Shown here: positions 1-12,300 of the stretch, one piece after another
Layout: the number at the start of each line of letters is the position of its first letter
Position numbering within the stretch: the stretch's first letter is position 1
Origin: Ananas comosus
Lineage: Eukaryota > Streptophyta > Magnoliopsida > Poales > Bromeliaceae
DNA length: 64,000 nucleotides
NCBI RefSeq assembly: GCF_001540865.1
Contig: NC_033637.1
Location: 5,029,849-5,093,848, forward strand
Reading direction: 5' to 3'
Made by a program: the position numbers and the translations under genes
Notes under the pieces: generated by a model
What the model was told of the DNA's origin: nothing
Database searches by the model: none
Seen by the model: the letters and a program-made list of their open reading frames with translations, nothing else

Positions 1-5
1 GCCTA

Positions 6-55
<50 letters not shown>

Positions 56-58
<3 letters not shown>

Positions 59-270
59 GAGCTAGAAAACTCTCAAAAGTATCAAGGGGGTGGTGCTTTT
101 CAGTTTTTAACCATTGGATGGAGAGATGTAAGGTTGAGATGATGGTGGTAGGTGGTGGTAGGTGGAATAGTATTTGATCCAATGGGTATTAGTAATTAAG
201 GAGTAGATCCAATAGTTAGAAACTTAGAAGCACCAAGGGATTGGTGCTTCTAAAAGTATTCTAGCTCAAT
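56..270. mobile_element. TA-flanked hairpin element, short type (S1)
   Basis: Ends TTGAGCTAGAA...TTCTAGCTCAA. The right subterminal hairpin has stem GAAGCACC/GGTGCTTC. Lies directly after a (TA)n tract (11-55). Closest relative is S14 at 43751, in opposite orientation. Confidence 0.8.
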
Positions 271-310
271 TCTATATATGTGTGTATATATATATGTATA
301 TATGTATATA

Positions 311-848
311 TAGTGCGTCTGGTGTGCTTCTGGAAGTACGGAGCGCTTCGTGCTTCCACGTCGTTTTCGATGTTGGGACTTTCGAATCGACGATCGGCTC
401 CGTTAGACTTGATCTAGAGTATTTGAATTATCTAGAAAATAAATTTTGTGATTTTTCGATATCATTTGCCGAGTAATCGAAGGGGCTCAAAATCAACGGA
501 TGAAAATAAAAATATTACAAAATATCATGATATGACATTAAAATTTTAGATCAAAGTTATTGATCTTGTTTTATAGAGTATAAAGAATTTTCTATCAAAA
601 TTTCACATGATTTGAATATTTCTACACCGTTAAACTTGCAAACGGCTCACCACGGTCATTAAAATTATTGATTTTGAGCCCATTCGATCACTAGGCAAAT
701 GATATCGAAAAATCACAAAATTTATTTTCTAAGTATTTCAAATACTCTAGATCAACTTTAACGGAGCCGATCGTCGATTCGGAAGCTCTATCATCGAAAA
801 CGACATGGAAGTACGGAAGGCTCCTTGTTTCCAGAAACATACCAGCTC

Positions 849-850
<2 letters not shown>
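311..850. mobile_element. TA-flanked hairpin element, long type (L1)
   Basis: 540-bp inverted repeat. Left hairpin GGAAGTACG/CGTGCTTCC; right end GGAAGTACGGAAGGCTCC. The arms share CGACGATCGGCTCCGTTA and its complement. (TA)n on both sides. Confidence 0.85.
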
Positions 851-908
<58 letters not shown>

Positions 909-912
<4 letters not shown>

Positions 913-1446
913 GGCCTAACTAGATGCTATCGGAAGTACGGAGCCTTCGTCTTCCAGCTGCGTTTTTGATGTTGTCGACTGTCGAATCGTCCGTTAAACT
1001 TGATCTAGAGTATTTGAAGTACCTAGAAAATAAATTTTATAATTTTACGATATCATTTGCCTAGTGAACGAAGGGGCTCAAAATCAACGGCTGAAAATAA
1101 AAATCTTACAAAATGTAATAATATGACATTAAAATTTTAAATCAAAGATATTGATCTTGTTTTATATAGTATAAAGAATTTTCTATCAAAATTTCACGTG
1201 ATTCGGATATTTCTACACCGTTAAACTTGCGAACGGCTCACTACGGCCATTGAAATTAATTTGTTGATTTTGAGCCCATTCGATCACTAGGCAAATGATA
1301 TCAAAAAATAATAAAATTTATTTTCTAGCTACTCCAAATACTCTAGATCAAGTTTAACGGAGCCGATCGACGATTCAAAAGTCGGAACATCGAAAACGAG
1401 CTGGAAGCACGGAAGGCTCCGTGCTTCCGATAGCATAGTAGCCTCA

Positions 1447-1449
<3 letters not shown>
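909..1449. mobile_element. TA-flanked hairpin element, long type (L2)
   Basis: Same word as L1 (GGAAG.ACGGAGCC); ends GTGAGGC...GCCTCAC. Left flank (TA)n, right flank (CT)n then (TA)n. Very similar to L7. Confidence 0.87.

Positions 1450-1521
<72 letters not shown>
1449..1521. repeat. (CT)n(TA)n compound microsatellite
   Basis: About 25 CT units followed by about 11 TA units, joining elements L2 and S2. Confidence 0.95.
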
Positions 1522-1742
1522 ACTAGGCTACTAATAGCACGAAGTTATTGGTGCTACCAAGTTTTTGGCCATTGGATTATAAGATGTGCGGTTAGGATGA
1601 TATGGGCCTCCTAGGGTTGAGTGGGTGGTTGGTTGAATAGTATGATCTAACGGATGAAAATGATCAAAAGGGTAGATCTAACGCCGGAAAACTTGGTAGC
1701 ACCAAATGCTTCGTGCTATTAACAGCATAGTAGCCGGACTCT
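1521..1742. mobile_element. TA-flanked hairpin element, short type (S2)
   Basis: Hairpin word TAGCAC/GTGCTA at both ends. Core with GTGCGGTTAGGATGAT and GAGTGGGTGGTTGGTTGAAT. Ends GGCTACTA...TAGTAGCC. Confidence 0.85.
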
Positions 1743-1756
1743 ATATATATATATAT

Positions 1757-1974
1757 GCTATTATACTATCTATAGTACCAAGTGCTTGGTACTATCGAGT
1801 TTTTGACCGTTGGATGAAAGGATGTGCGGTTAAGATGATAGTAATCCTCTATGATTGAGTAGGTGATTGATTAAATAGTAAAATCTAATGGGTGAAAATT
1901 ATCAAAGGATAGATCTAACGGTAGAAAATTCGATAGTACCAAGAGGTTGGTACTATCAACAGTATAGTAGCCAG

Positions 1975-1977
<3 letters not shown>
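1757..1977. mobile_element. TA-flanked hairpin element, short type (S3)
   Basis: Same core as S2 but another word: TAGTACCAAG/CTTGGTACTA, present at both ends. It lies one (TA)8 tract after S2. Confidence 0.87.
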
Positions 1978-2024
<47 letters not shown>

Positions 2025-2251
2025 ATTGAGCTTCTATATTTTTAAAAATATTAAGTCATTAGTGCTTATAAGTTTTTAGCAATTGAATTAAAGAATGTAA
2101 GATTAGAATGATAGTGCTCCCCTAAGATTGAGTGGATAATTGGTTGAATAGTTTGATCTAACGAATGAAAATAATCAAATGATAAATTTAACATCGAAAA
2201 ATTTATTAGCACTAAGTGCTTTGTACTTTTAAAAGCATCATAGCAGGACTC
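2025..2251. mobile_element. TA-flanked hairpin element, short type (S4), degraded
   Basis: Preceded by (CT)n(TA)n (1977-2024). Core recognisable (GAGTGGATAATTGGTTGAAT); hairpin words eroded. Confidence 0.75.
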
Positions 2252-3448
2252 ATATGTTTGTAATTAATGAGATAAATTAAGAGGGTACAATTAATTTTTG
2301 TCCCTTGTGCCCAGTAGTAAATGGGAGTCATGCACATCATGGGACTCTTGGACATTGGAGAAATAGCCAGGTTAATTAAGGGGTCCACTTCCCAGGCCAG
2401 TAGAAACTTGCCCTGAGATTTTATCAGCATCACATGCAAATTACCAAAATTTTACTTTATTTTTTCCTTTTTACTGTCTTCTTTAAGTAAAAACCGGAGG
2501 AAAAATTACCCCCAGTCAATTTATTGCAAGTTATTTGCACATTATTATATCATACACAGTTATATAAAAAAAGCAAATACGATACAGAAACATAAGTATC
2601 TCAACCTGTCACACATCACAATATATAATATAGTATTAAACAGCTCACGATACAGATAAATTAAATTAGAAAGAAAAAAAAAATCTTGTGAAAAGTTAAT
2701 AACATCCTCATTGTTTCTTTTCCTGTCAGCATTCAATAATCAAGATCCATCATTTTGCAGATGCTGATAATCTGGGGCTGCCTACGAACTTTACCCCAAT
2801 TTAAGTCACCATCTACGTACACTTTTTACTTTTCTTACTTGTAGCAAGATTATTAGCCCATAAAAATACAAAATGATTGTGTTTTTTTTTAATTTTTTTT
2901 TAATTTTTTTTTAAGTATAGAGACTCCATAGTAGAAATTTTCTTTGAATATCCTATTATGTCTTTTACTGTTTTTGTTTTTTTTTTTGTTTTCTTGTTTT
3001 TATATTACCAATAGACTTTCTTTTATGTGATAATTAATTTGCTCAGTATCTTAATTTCATTATCTTCTTCCACTATTATTATTTTATTGCAAATTCTTGC
3101 AAATATCAAAAAATAGTAGAATAAATTCGTCATATTATAATATTTTGAACTCAATTGTATCTCTCGCATGCACAAAAATGTCATTGATGTCATAGATTAT
3201 TTTATATAAGAATAATAACATTTAATCAAAAATTTCAAAATTAATTCTCTATCATTTTATGCACAATTTGGCAAAATTGCACAATTTCTTCTTGGCAATT
3301 GCACAATCAAGCAACACAAAATGAATATCTTTCGTGTCGGATTCGATCGAAATGGAGTGATAATAAACTCTTTTAATCACCGGGTGGTGCACCGTTTGTT
3401 AATTTTAAAAGAAACAAATATTTTCTTGCAAAAATTACGAAATAAAAA
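2252..3448. other. Intergenic, nothing recognised
   Basis: AT-rich, with T runs near 2880-2990. The open frame at 2212-2439 (-) overlaps element S4 and is not supported. Confidence 0.5.
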
Positions 3449-3939
3449 TACTACAACATAATTAGATTATAGGAACACATTTTTGGGACACTTTTGTCTC
3501 ATTTATATCAAAACTTTTTTAGAAAATCTATTAAGGTCTAAATATAAAGCTCAATTCAACCAAAAATAAAAAGTTCCTCTACTTAACCAACCCCATCTAG
3601 CTCACTCAGCCCGATTACAAATAGTAAAAAAAAAGGAAAAAAGAAAAATTGATCACTATCTCCCCTTCTCCTCCTCCGCCCCATAGCAGACGAGGTAGGG
3701 TTCCGGCGGCTGGAGTTCGGCCGCGAGGATCTTGCAAGAACCATAGAGAACCACGATCGTCACGTGTCCTTCCGCCACAGATCACTGGAGGAGTGGGTGC
3801 CAAATATTAAGGCGGCTCCACATATAGCGACCTTATATATAGAAATAGTTTTAAAAATTATCGGTAATTTAGCCAGTAATATTTTTTTGCCATATATCGA
3901 TATTTAAAAATATCGCCATATACCATTTATATTGTAGTA
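3449..3939. mobile_element. CACTA-like non-autonomous transposon, copy 1 (inverted, degraded)
   Basis: 491 bp in opposite orientation to the other copies: TACTACAACA at the left, TATTGTAGTA at the right, AAA on both flanks (low information because the site is A-rich). Its middle differs from the other copies (GC-rich 3660-3790). Confidence 0.82.
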
Positions 3940-5861
3940 AAAAATCTACCACTCGTACAGTTTATGTTGTAGTAAAAAATCTACCACCTACGAAGTTCAA
4001 TGTGGTCCCGTTCCAAGTAATCCAACCCATGCCAACGCATTAATCATTGAACCAAACTTTTAGGTCGAGACACGTTTTAGCTAAACCGTAATTTGTCTTA
4101 ATATTAATTAATAATGAATGCTAAGTTTGATCATCCAAATCAATTTCACATGGCACAACGCCACGCGGCATATATGTCCTGTACGTAGAAGGGAAACGAT
4201 GAAGTGTCGTGCACCCTCCTTTTAATTGCATGCTAGCTAGACGCCACATTTTCATTGATAATTCACTGTTTTAAGAAAATAAATTCTCCACCATATATAG
4301 TTTATTAAATTATTCAAAAAAATTTATATATATTCATCAAAAAAGTAAAATATGTCTCATCTTACGTACTTTATATATGCATAAAAAATAAAAATAAAAA
4401 TATTATTTTAATAGAATGCATAATGGACCTGTGTTGAATGCACGTTCACGGCGTGTCCACTTGGGATATAAGTCCGACACGGACACGCGCGCGTCCGATA
4501 TGGATACGCGAGATTTATAAAAGTGTTCATGAATAGATTACATGCGTAAAATTTGATTAGGTTCGCCAATCGCACACAACTTAGCTGGCTGAGAATTTAA
4601 TAGATGGTATCCGAGGTCAAATTCGAAACCTAATTATTTTATATTTCAAACTAAGTTCACTTCTAAAAATAATATATGTGAAGCGGATAGCTTGCTACAT
4701 ATTTATCTCTCTCATCAAAAAAAGAAAAAGAAGATTGAGCTCATTGTTATTTATATGGATGTAAAATTATAAGTCTTTTTGGATTCATGAACATGCATCT
4801 TGCTCAACATTTTAGTTAATCTCTCGCAGAAAGGTAAGTATTCGACTTTTAAGTCATTATTAATTTCAAAATAAAATAAATCGCCTCATAAGTGAAATGT
4901 GTGATTCTATCAAATTATGGTTCAAACTCTAAATTTGCTTTCACAGTACTGGATAACATATTTTAATTAGCCTAAAAGTTATATATGGATATATTATTAC
5001 TTTTTGTAGAATATGTGCGTGCTTATGTTGAACCTAGCTACAACAAGCGATCGAGTACTATAATTAAAGAAACTTTTGTAGTTGAGCATCACTATCGGTT
5101 TCAGGTGCTTTATGTATTGATTTTATAATTTGAACTATAAATGTGTTTCTAGTATGAATTCTTCAAAATTTAAATCTTGAATTTGTAAATTTGCTATTAC
5201 TTCAATATAGATCTTCATTAGCTCAATTTAATGGTAGTCATTTAGTATTATTACGTGTACATGCATGCACTATAGTATACATGCGTAACAATATACGTGT
5301 GCATGTAACACGCTAGTACAATTTCAATAATTTCTCGATCTTTGTTGAACTTTAAGAAACCCATGAAATATTATAGAAGTAAAATGTACCATAGGTTAAA
5401 GTACTTTACAAGCTTGATGTATTTGTGCATGCACGTTGGTTTCTCAAAACTATATACATTTCTTGTTTATTTGAAAAATCAACAAATAAGTCGCATCAAA
5501 CATGCAATGGTTTATTTATAAAATTAAGTTACTATGTGAAGTAATATATATCAATCAACCAAGCTAATTTCTGTGAATAAATCACGACATTTATCGATCA
5601 GTAAATCGCCATTACTTTGAACTTGCACAATTCAGGGTTCTAGCCACATGTGGTTTGTCCATTTACACACACTGAAAACCAAAAAAAAAAAAAAAAAGGA
5701 AAAAAGAGAACTGTATAATGATCTGTACTATTATACAGAAAAAAGAAAAACAAGTATGATTGCTGAGATCAATGGAAATTCTAATTATTATTTAACAGCA
5801 ACACTATAGTTTTCTTCTTTACAAATAATTAATTCCCGATATTTTTTATCATGGAAGGTAA
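3940..5861. other. Downstream of the WRKY gene
   Basis: Contains a GATACG-type fragment (4440-4510) and a degraded SINE; otherwise AT-rich without recognised content. The WRKY 3' UTR should lie in its last few hundred bases. Confidence 0.5.
4567..4735 (+). mobile_element. Degraded SINE copy
   Basis: Recognisable from GGTATCCGAGGTCAAATTCG and GTGAAGCGGATAGCTTGCTA. The head is lost. Confidence 0.7.
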
Positions 5862-8223
5862 CTAAAAGCTAGTAGTGTAGATCTGCATTTGGCTTAATAT
5901 ATGTTCAAAATTATCACTGGCCTTCTCTATGGGGTGAGTGTGCATTCCCTCATACGTGGTTACGACGATCCCTTCGTCCTTCGATAGCCGTTGCACTTGC
6001 TTCTTCACGTTGCAGCCTTGATGTGTGCATCTGTAGTAGCTTCTGCATGCGCATGCGGAATGATAAGAATCGAATAAGAAGAGGCAACAACAACATAAAA
6101 ATATTTTTAGGTTATTGAACCAACATAAGAATATTATTGATTAAGCTATTTCATTGGCACTTAGTTTGATATATGAATGGTGCATGTATTAAGATGTGAA
6201 GCATTTTTTTCTTTTTCAAGTTATAAATAATTCAATGTATTGTTGATATCATGGTTCTATGTAGTCCATGTTGTCCTTAGTGAAGTTGCGAGCTCCTATA
6301 AATTAGAACTCTTTAGATATTTTCCTTCAAAGAATAATACTCGATCTTTTTATTATTTGTGTCAAATGAAGAGGATCATATATAAGATTCTCGTTTCAAC
6401 TGAAGTAATTTAATTAAGAGCAAAGCATTTTAGATAGTTATCTATGTCAACATTAGGATCGACCTTCATCTACCTCACTTTCATGAAAGGCGGTAACTAG
6501 AACAATTTAAGCCCTTGATAATTTGTCAATGTCGCTTAAATAACATGTACATGATCAAAATTAGTTAAAGAAAAAAAAAGAGAAAAAAAATAATGAAAAA
6601 TATAGCAGAGGTACTGTAGAAAGATAGAACATTTTTATGCTAAAGAAGAAAAGAAGAGAAATGCAAACTTTCGTTTGAGCAGTAGATAGTAACTTTAATA
6701 TTGATCATACTATTTCGATTGTGCGAGGAGTTTTCTTGTTAACAAATGTCTTCGAACTAATTGATGAATATCGTACGAAATAATCTTTGAAATAGTATTA
6801 TTGACAAAATGGCTTAACAATTTAATCACAAACAGGAAGAGATAAAAAAATTAAGTGCATCTCTCTGGTTTAATTATATATTTTGTTTCTATGGTAACGC
6901 CAACTTAAATAGCTAGCTAGTTTTACTCTTTCCATATTTTTAGTAATATTAATGCAAGAATAACACGCATGCATGGTTTCCCAATTTTATACAAAGATAA
7001 AGAGTTAGGGCAAAGTTTCATTTAACAATTTCCATCTCCTATATATAGCTTTCGTAAAAGAGGAAGAAAAAGAAAAAAAAAAAAAAAAGAAAGAAGAAGA
7101 AAGAGACTCTTCATAGCTAGCTAGGGATATTCTAGAAGGAAAGGGCGGTAAAATATACAAAGGGAAAATGAACAATTAGATTATTCTTGGTCAAAAAAAC
7201 TTACCATCAAAATACTATTAGTTGAAGGGTGACCACCCAAACAATTCATGTGATAATGTCCTTGTCATGAGGACACGGAGGATATCATCTAAATCAATAC
7301 AAGCAATCTCTGGAAGATGGTTACAGCCTCACCTACTATCTTTTAATTTGATGACGCAATTGCTCTCATTAGAAAAGCCAAGAAAAATTAATCAAGTAGC
7401 TAGTGTTCAGCATTTCTCAAAAAACTAGCTATTAGAGAACCATGATTTTGCACATTCAAATAACCACAATGAGTTTCGATCGAGAGACTATATGTTCTAT
7501 CCAACTATACGAATATCTCAGCAGGAATACGATCGATAACTAGTGGTTGGATGATCTAGAATAAGACGTATGTATGTACAGTTTTAGATCATTAAAGTGA
7601 AGTGCACTATTTTGAAAAAAATCATGATGATCGAGTTGTGGATAACTTATTCAGACATCTTTAATAATATGCTGTATTTGGGTATCTATATTAGTTGGAT
7701 TTTCCATTAATACAAGGCCCCATGTTAGTGATGGCAATAGTAGTGCATGGGACAAATGATTTTAGTGGATTCCATGCATGCTCATCGCACCATGCATCAA
7801 TTTTCTCAAAGTGAAAAATAAACATGAGAGAGATCGAGAGAGAGAGAGAGAGAGAGACCTAGGGAACTTGTTGTTCTTCACAGCTTTTTGCCCATATTTC
7901 CTCCAACGATAACCATCATCAAGGATATCAACCTGGCTCCTCGTTTGGAAAGCGTAGCGAGGCTTCCTCACCTTCTTCTCCCCCTTCCGCCGCTTCGCTT
8001 CGCTCTCGGCCCCCCCCTCCTCCATTCGAGCAGCTTTCGATGCTTGATCCCTCGCCTCCGCTGCTGCGCCTACGTTGCTCTCTCCTTGCAGCACTCCGGC
8101 GCTTCCCAACACTCGGGTGTCATGCACCATATTGTTTGCTGGGATGTGCTGATGAGGGAAGTGTGAAGTTAGATAAGAATAAGAAGGTGGTTGTGGTGGG
8201 AATAGCATGGAGTAGTTCTCCAT
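5862..8223 (-). CDS. WRKY75-like: Group IIc WRKY transcription factor, WRKY75-like (2 exons)
   Basis: Sequence-specific nuclear transcription factor that binds W-box (TTGAC) DNA. Seen: exon 1 is 7859-8223 and exon 2 is 5862-6042, joined by a 1816-bp GT..AG intron that splits the Arg codon of the PRS motif, the usual WRKY intron site. The 181-aa product has a basic stretch ([12 protein letters not shown]) before the domain, WRKYGQK at residues 107-113, and a C-X4-C-X23-H-X-H zinc finger (C127, C132, H156, H158). It ends [16 protein letters not shown], very like WRKY75. I chose the ATG at 8221-8223 (MENYSM) because the in-frame ATG at 8287-8289 would only add Ser/Leu residues read from the CT-rich leader. 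Known of the family: WRKY75 relatives act in phosphate starvation, root development, senescence and defence. The exact orthologue is inferred. Confidence 0.93.
6043..7858 (-). other. Intron of the WRKY gene
   Basis: The donor is GT followed directly by a CT run (7830-7858), and the acceptor is GCATGCAG before exon 2. The intron is AT-rich, with an A-rich tract at about 7062-7095. I saw no complete transposon and no other gene in it. Confidence 0.85.
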
Positions 8224-8600
8224 GTTTGAGAGAGAGAGAGGGAGAGAGAGAGAGGACGAGGAAGGTGATGGGAATGTAAAGGAGTGCAATAAATAATTAA
8301 AAGGAGAGCAAAGGTTTAAGAATTGTGGTGGGAGCTAATGGCGGCATCTAAATGAAGGTGGAAAGAGAGAGAGAGAGAGGGGGGTGGGGGTGGTGTCGTA
8401 AACGGCACGTAAACAAAGAGGGGTTAATAAAGCGGAAAAAATAAATAAAATGGAAATAGCATGGAAAAAAGAGGTTAGTGGCAGCCACATCGGTCCTCGT
8501 CTGTATCTGCTCCATTTTAGTCCACGTTGAGAGAGAGAGAGAGAGAGAGATAGAGAGAGAGGGAGGGAGAGAGAGATTGGATGCATCGCGTGCAATGTAC
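8224..8600 (-). promoter_or_regulatory. GA/CT-rich leader and proximal promoter of the WRKY gene
   Basis: Three GA runs (about 8227-8254, 8363-8380 and 8528-8575) read as CT tracts in the direction of the gene. CT/GA tracts are common in plant 5' leaders and can bind GAGA-binding (BBR/BPC) proteins. I could not place a transcription start. The overlapping open frames are Ser/Leu-rich repeat readings, not genes. Confidence 0.4.
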
Positions 8601-9558
8601 ATCTTATACACCATATTTATTATAAAGGAGTTTTGAAATTATTACCTAGTTTATTAGATGGGCACTGTAATATTCAAAAGGCAAGTAGGTAAATATCAAA
8701 AAATCAAATGATAGGTCGTTTTCTGTCCTTTATTTTTGAGACAACTTGATGCCTAAATATATAATAGGATTTTAATATACATAATAATTTGTATCTCATA
8801 CGTACACCATTTTTATTAGAAAAGGGTCTCGAAATTATTATCTAGTTTATTTGCTGTGTTATGTAATATACAAAAGATAAGTAAATATCCGTAATCAAAT
8901 GATAGATCTTTCTTTATTGTTTTTCAGTGAGATAACTTGATGCCTAGATTATAGATTTATAATGTACATAATTTACGTCTTAAGAAGGAATTTCAAAATT
9001 ATTACTTGGTTATTGGATGTATTCTGAAACATTAAAAAATTAAGCAGGTAAATATCAAAATTCAAACGACATCCTTTTCTCTTTGTTTATTTCAAAGACG
9101 ACTTGATGCCTAGATAATAGGTTTTTAATATACAAATGTATAAATTTAATGTTGTAAAATCAAATAATTTTGGATTGGATTTTAGTTTTAGATATTTATT
9201 ATCAAATGTTAGTTAGATGTGGTCCATAGAGTGTACCAATACACCAAGTGCAAGCAAAATTTCTAGAGAGAGAAAGAGAATATAACCATTGACCAAATTG
9301 GTGTGGGAACCACTAACGAGGATAATATAAAGCCCTAGATTCCAAACACATCTAATAGCAAAAATACATCGATCGCTCCTCATTTGGAAAGGGAAAATGC
9401 CTGAAAAAACAAAAGGTTCTTACAATAGTTTTGATGTGTTAAAATAATTATCTAAATAAATACTGTTAATCTATGCAAGAAGAAATTCCTCTATATATGT
9501 GTTAGTATAATATAGTAATAAAATTAAGGGACCTGTATATATATATATATATATATAA
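8601..9558. other. Upstream of the WRKY gene
   Basis: Three diverged copies of a ~180-bp unit (near 8630, 8820 and 8990) share ATTATTACCTAGTTTATT and AACTTGATGCCTA, a small tandem array. A TTGACC W-box core is at 9289-9294, about 1.07 kb from the start codon. Confidence 0.5.
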
Positions 9559-9775
9559 TTGAGCTCCTGTACTTTTAAAAGTACTAAATTATTGGTGCTT
9601 GTAGATTTTTAGCCATTGGATTAAGGAATGTGCGGTTAGGATGATGTGCGCCTTCTAGGGTTAAGTGAGTGGTTGGTTGAATAGTATAATCTAAGGGTTG
9701 AAAATGATCACAGGAGTAGATCTAACGGTAAAAAAATTACAAGTATCAAGTATTTGGTGCTTTTACAAGTATCAT

Positions 9776-9780
<5 letters not shown>
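9559..9780. mobile_element. TA-flanked hairpin element, short type (S5)
   Basis: (TA)n on the left, (CT)n (9777-9808) on the right. Words GTACTTTTAAAAGTAC and AAGTATCAAG...GGTGCTTTT. Confidence 0.82.
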
Positions 9781-9814
<34 letters not shown>

Positions 9815-10160
9815 GAGGTGCACGTGTGGAAATTGTAGAATAAAATGATAACACATTTGACCATGCACTTGCGAATTTTTATGTAGTCCGGTCCAAGAGA
9901 CCATAAATTAACTTCATATAAACAAGAAAAGAATTCTACATATGATACATACCCTAAACCATAAAATTAATTTTTTTATATACTCATTTGGATCGAGTGC
10001 ATATTTCTATAAATACTATAATTGATAATTTCTTCATATATATGCCCATGCAGTTGATAATTTATATTAGTGAAGGGTTCAAATATTTGATTGTCAATTT
10101 TGTTTACTTATAGTTTTTAGGTTCACAGTTGTTCAATATCATGCATATATACACTCAATT

Positions 10161-10163
<3 letters not shown>

Positions 10164-10246
<83 letters not shown>
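10164..10246. repeat. (CT)n(TA)n microsatellite without an element
   Basis: About 25 CT units followed by 16 TA units. No hairpin element is next to it, so this may be an unoccupied site. Confidence 0.95.
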
Positions 10247-10249
<3 letters not shown>

Positions 10250-11914
10250 TTATTTATAATATAAATAGTTACCTTTTAATTAATTTTGTGAATCAATATT
10301 AATAATTCTATATTATTGCTTAGTTAGCAAATAATACATTTCTAACAAGTGCCAAATCTAAGCACGTGCGGTGCTCGTGGAATTATTGGATAGCCCTTAA
10401 GAAATAAACGCGCAAGAATCTTGAACTAATTAGCCACCACTCTAGAAGATTTCAAGGATCTACTTACTCTCTCTCGTCAATAGGATCGATTTTGGTAGGA
10501 GTATTACTTTGTCTTATGTTCAACATTAATCAAAACTTTTCAATTTGATGGACTAGGAACAGTTTACTAAATTTTAACCACTATTTGGTCATACTTTTAA
10601 CCGAAGATAAATAATGAATGTACGTATCATTTTCAAATCGAACGGCGAATTAAGCCCTGTTTTTGAAGCGGAAGTAGCTAGGTTGGATTGTTTTTAATCG
10701 TCACACGCCATCGTAGAATGAAAAGACCGAAACTAGCTAGATGCAAAAACTTAGGGTGTGTTTGATATTTGTCTATATATTTTGCCTTTCTGATTAATAA
10801 TTCCTCTAGATTAAAAGAACTGTTTGATTTGTTTGCAAATTCGTTAATTTTCCGAGAGAAGAAATTTTATGTTATAATTGTTTGTTTGTTTTTTTTTTTC
10901 CTTTTTCCTTTCAAAGTGATATAAAAAGAAACATTCTTAGAAGGCATAATAATAATTATCTCAATATTGAGCTAAAATCAGTTTCTAAAACCACAATGAA
11001 TCGAATTATAATTACACCACATGTACTTTATATAAATACTATGGTTTAGTTTGGTTTCGTGTTGATTTAAATCAGATATTCGCCTCAATAACAATTTGTG
11101 GTGTTTTAAAAGAGCAGTTTTATTAATATATCAGAATTTAGAGTTGAAAGATAGATTTGTTGAATTGATTATGCTTGATTCAAGATAATAAGTGTGATGG
11201 TGTATTATTAGTAAAAATAGCGCGGTTGACATCAACATGCTAATATGTTTGATAGTTCATTTTGAATTCTTTTTCACAAATCCAATGGTGACCAAGTATT
11301 CTCATTGATGGTTCCTTTCTAGCTATGAGCTATCTCTCAAAAACTTAGTGTTGAAGGACCACAAGAAGCCTAGATAATATTCCTACATTCCTACTCTGAA
11401 GGAACTTTCCTCCTCTTTGCATTAACTTAGAAGAAATTTTAAGTCTACGACCCAAAAAGGGTGGTAGGATTACAGCGCATCAATTCGTGGGTTGTGATCT
11501 TATCCCAAATACTTTTTTTTAACTTCTTTTTCTGTGTTAATAATAATAATACAAAGAAGTGATAAGACTAGTGCAGAAATATAGACTCTTGGATGATAGA
11601 GTCGTAAGATGACAACTGATAAGCCTAATAAGCAGCCATATGATTATGATAGGTGTTTGGTAAACTTCAATATACTCTGACTATTCTTTTTTATTGTGGT
11701 CATTTTCCAAAAGAAATTAAAAGCGAAACCTCTTTCCCGACGAAACCCTTGATAGGGATCTATTTGAGTCATCAAAGCCACCAAATGGTATATGAAAAAT
11801 CTTCATAGGATGACCCAAGCGCTTAGAACACCATGACCATTTTGTTTGTACAAGCAAGCTATGTAATGAAAATGACTTTTTTGACCAATCGTCCCCAATG
11901 CAAGAAGCCAATGC

Positions 11915-12050
11915 AAGAAGCACAGGGTTTGATAATTGAAATCTGAGGTCTCAAGTTCGAAACTTAATTGATTTATATTTTTAATTAGCTAAGTTCATTA
12001 TTTCTAAAAAAACGAACGAAAAAAGTGGCGTATTACCTTTCTCTCGAAAA
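11915..12050 (+). mobile_element. Degraded SINE copy
   Basis: TCTGAGGTCTCAAGTTCGAA with a short, altered tail. Confidence 0.6.
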
Positions 12051-12082
12051 ATGAAATTGACATCTTTGATCTTTATATATAC

Positions 12083-12264
12083 TAGTCATATGCACGTGCA
12101 ATGCACGTAAGAAAAAATTAAATAATATTTTTTCTAAAATATATATTAATTTTAAGTTATTAATGAATTTGAAATATAAAATAACTGTACTCCTATTCCC
12201 CAATTATTACTGTTCAAATTAATTAGGCTTAATTTGAGCAAAGATTTTAACATTTTTTATACCC

Positions 12265-12300
<36 letters not shown>

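Larger units (their letters stand above)
9815..12082. other. Intergenic, mostly unrecognised
   Basis: AT-rich; holds a (CT)n(TA)n tract and a SINE relic. No gene seen. Confidence 0.5.

Noticed and set aside
8335..8614. Ser/Leu-rich open frames upstream of the WRKY gene
   Set aside because: They are readings of GA/CT microsatellites in several frames.
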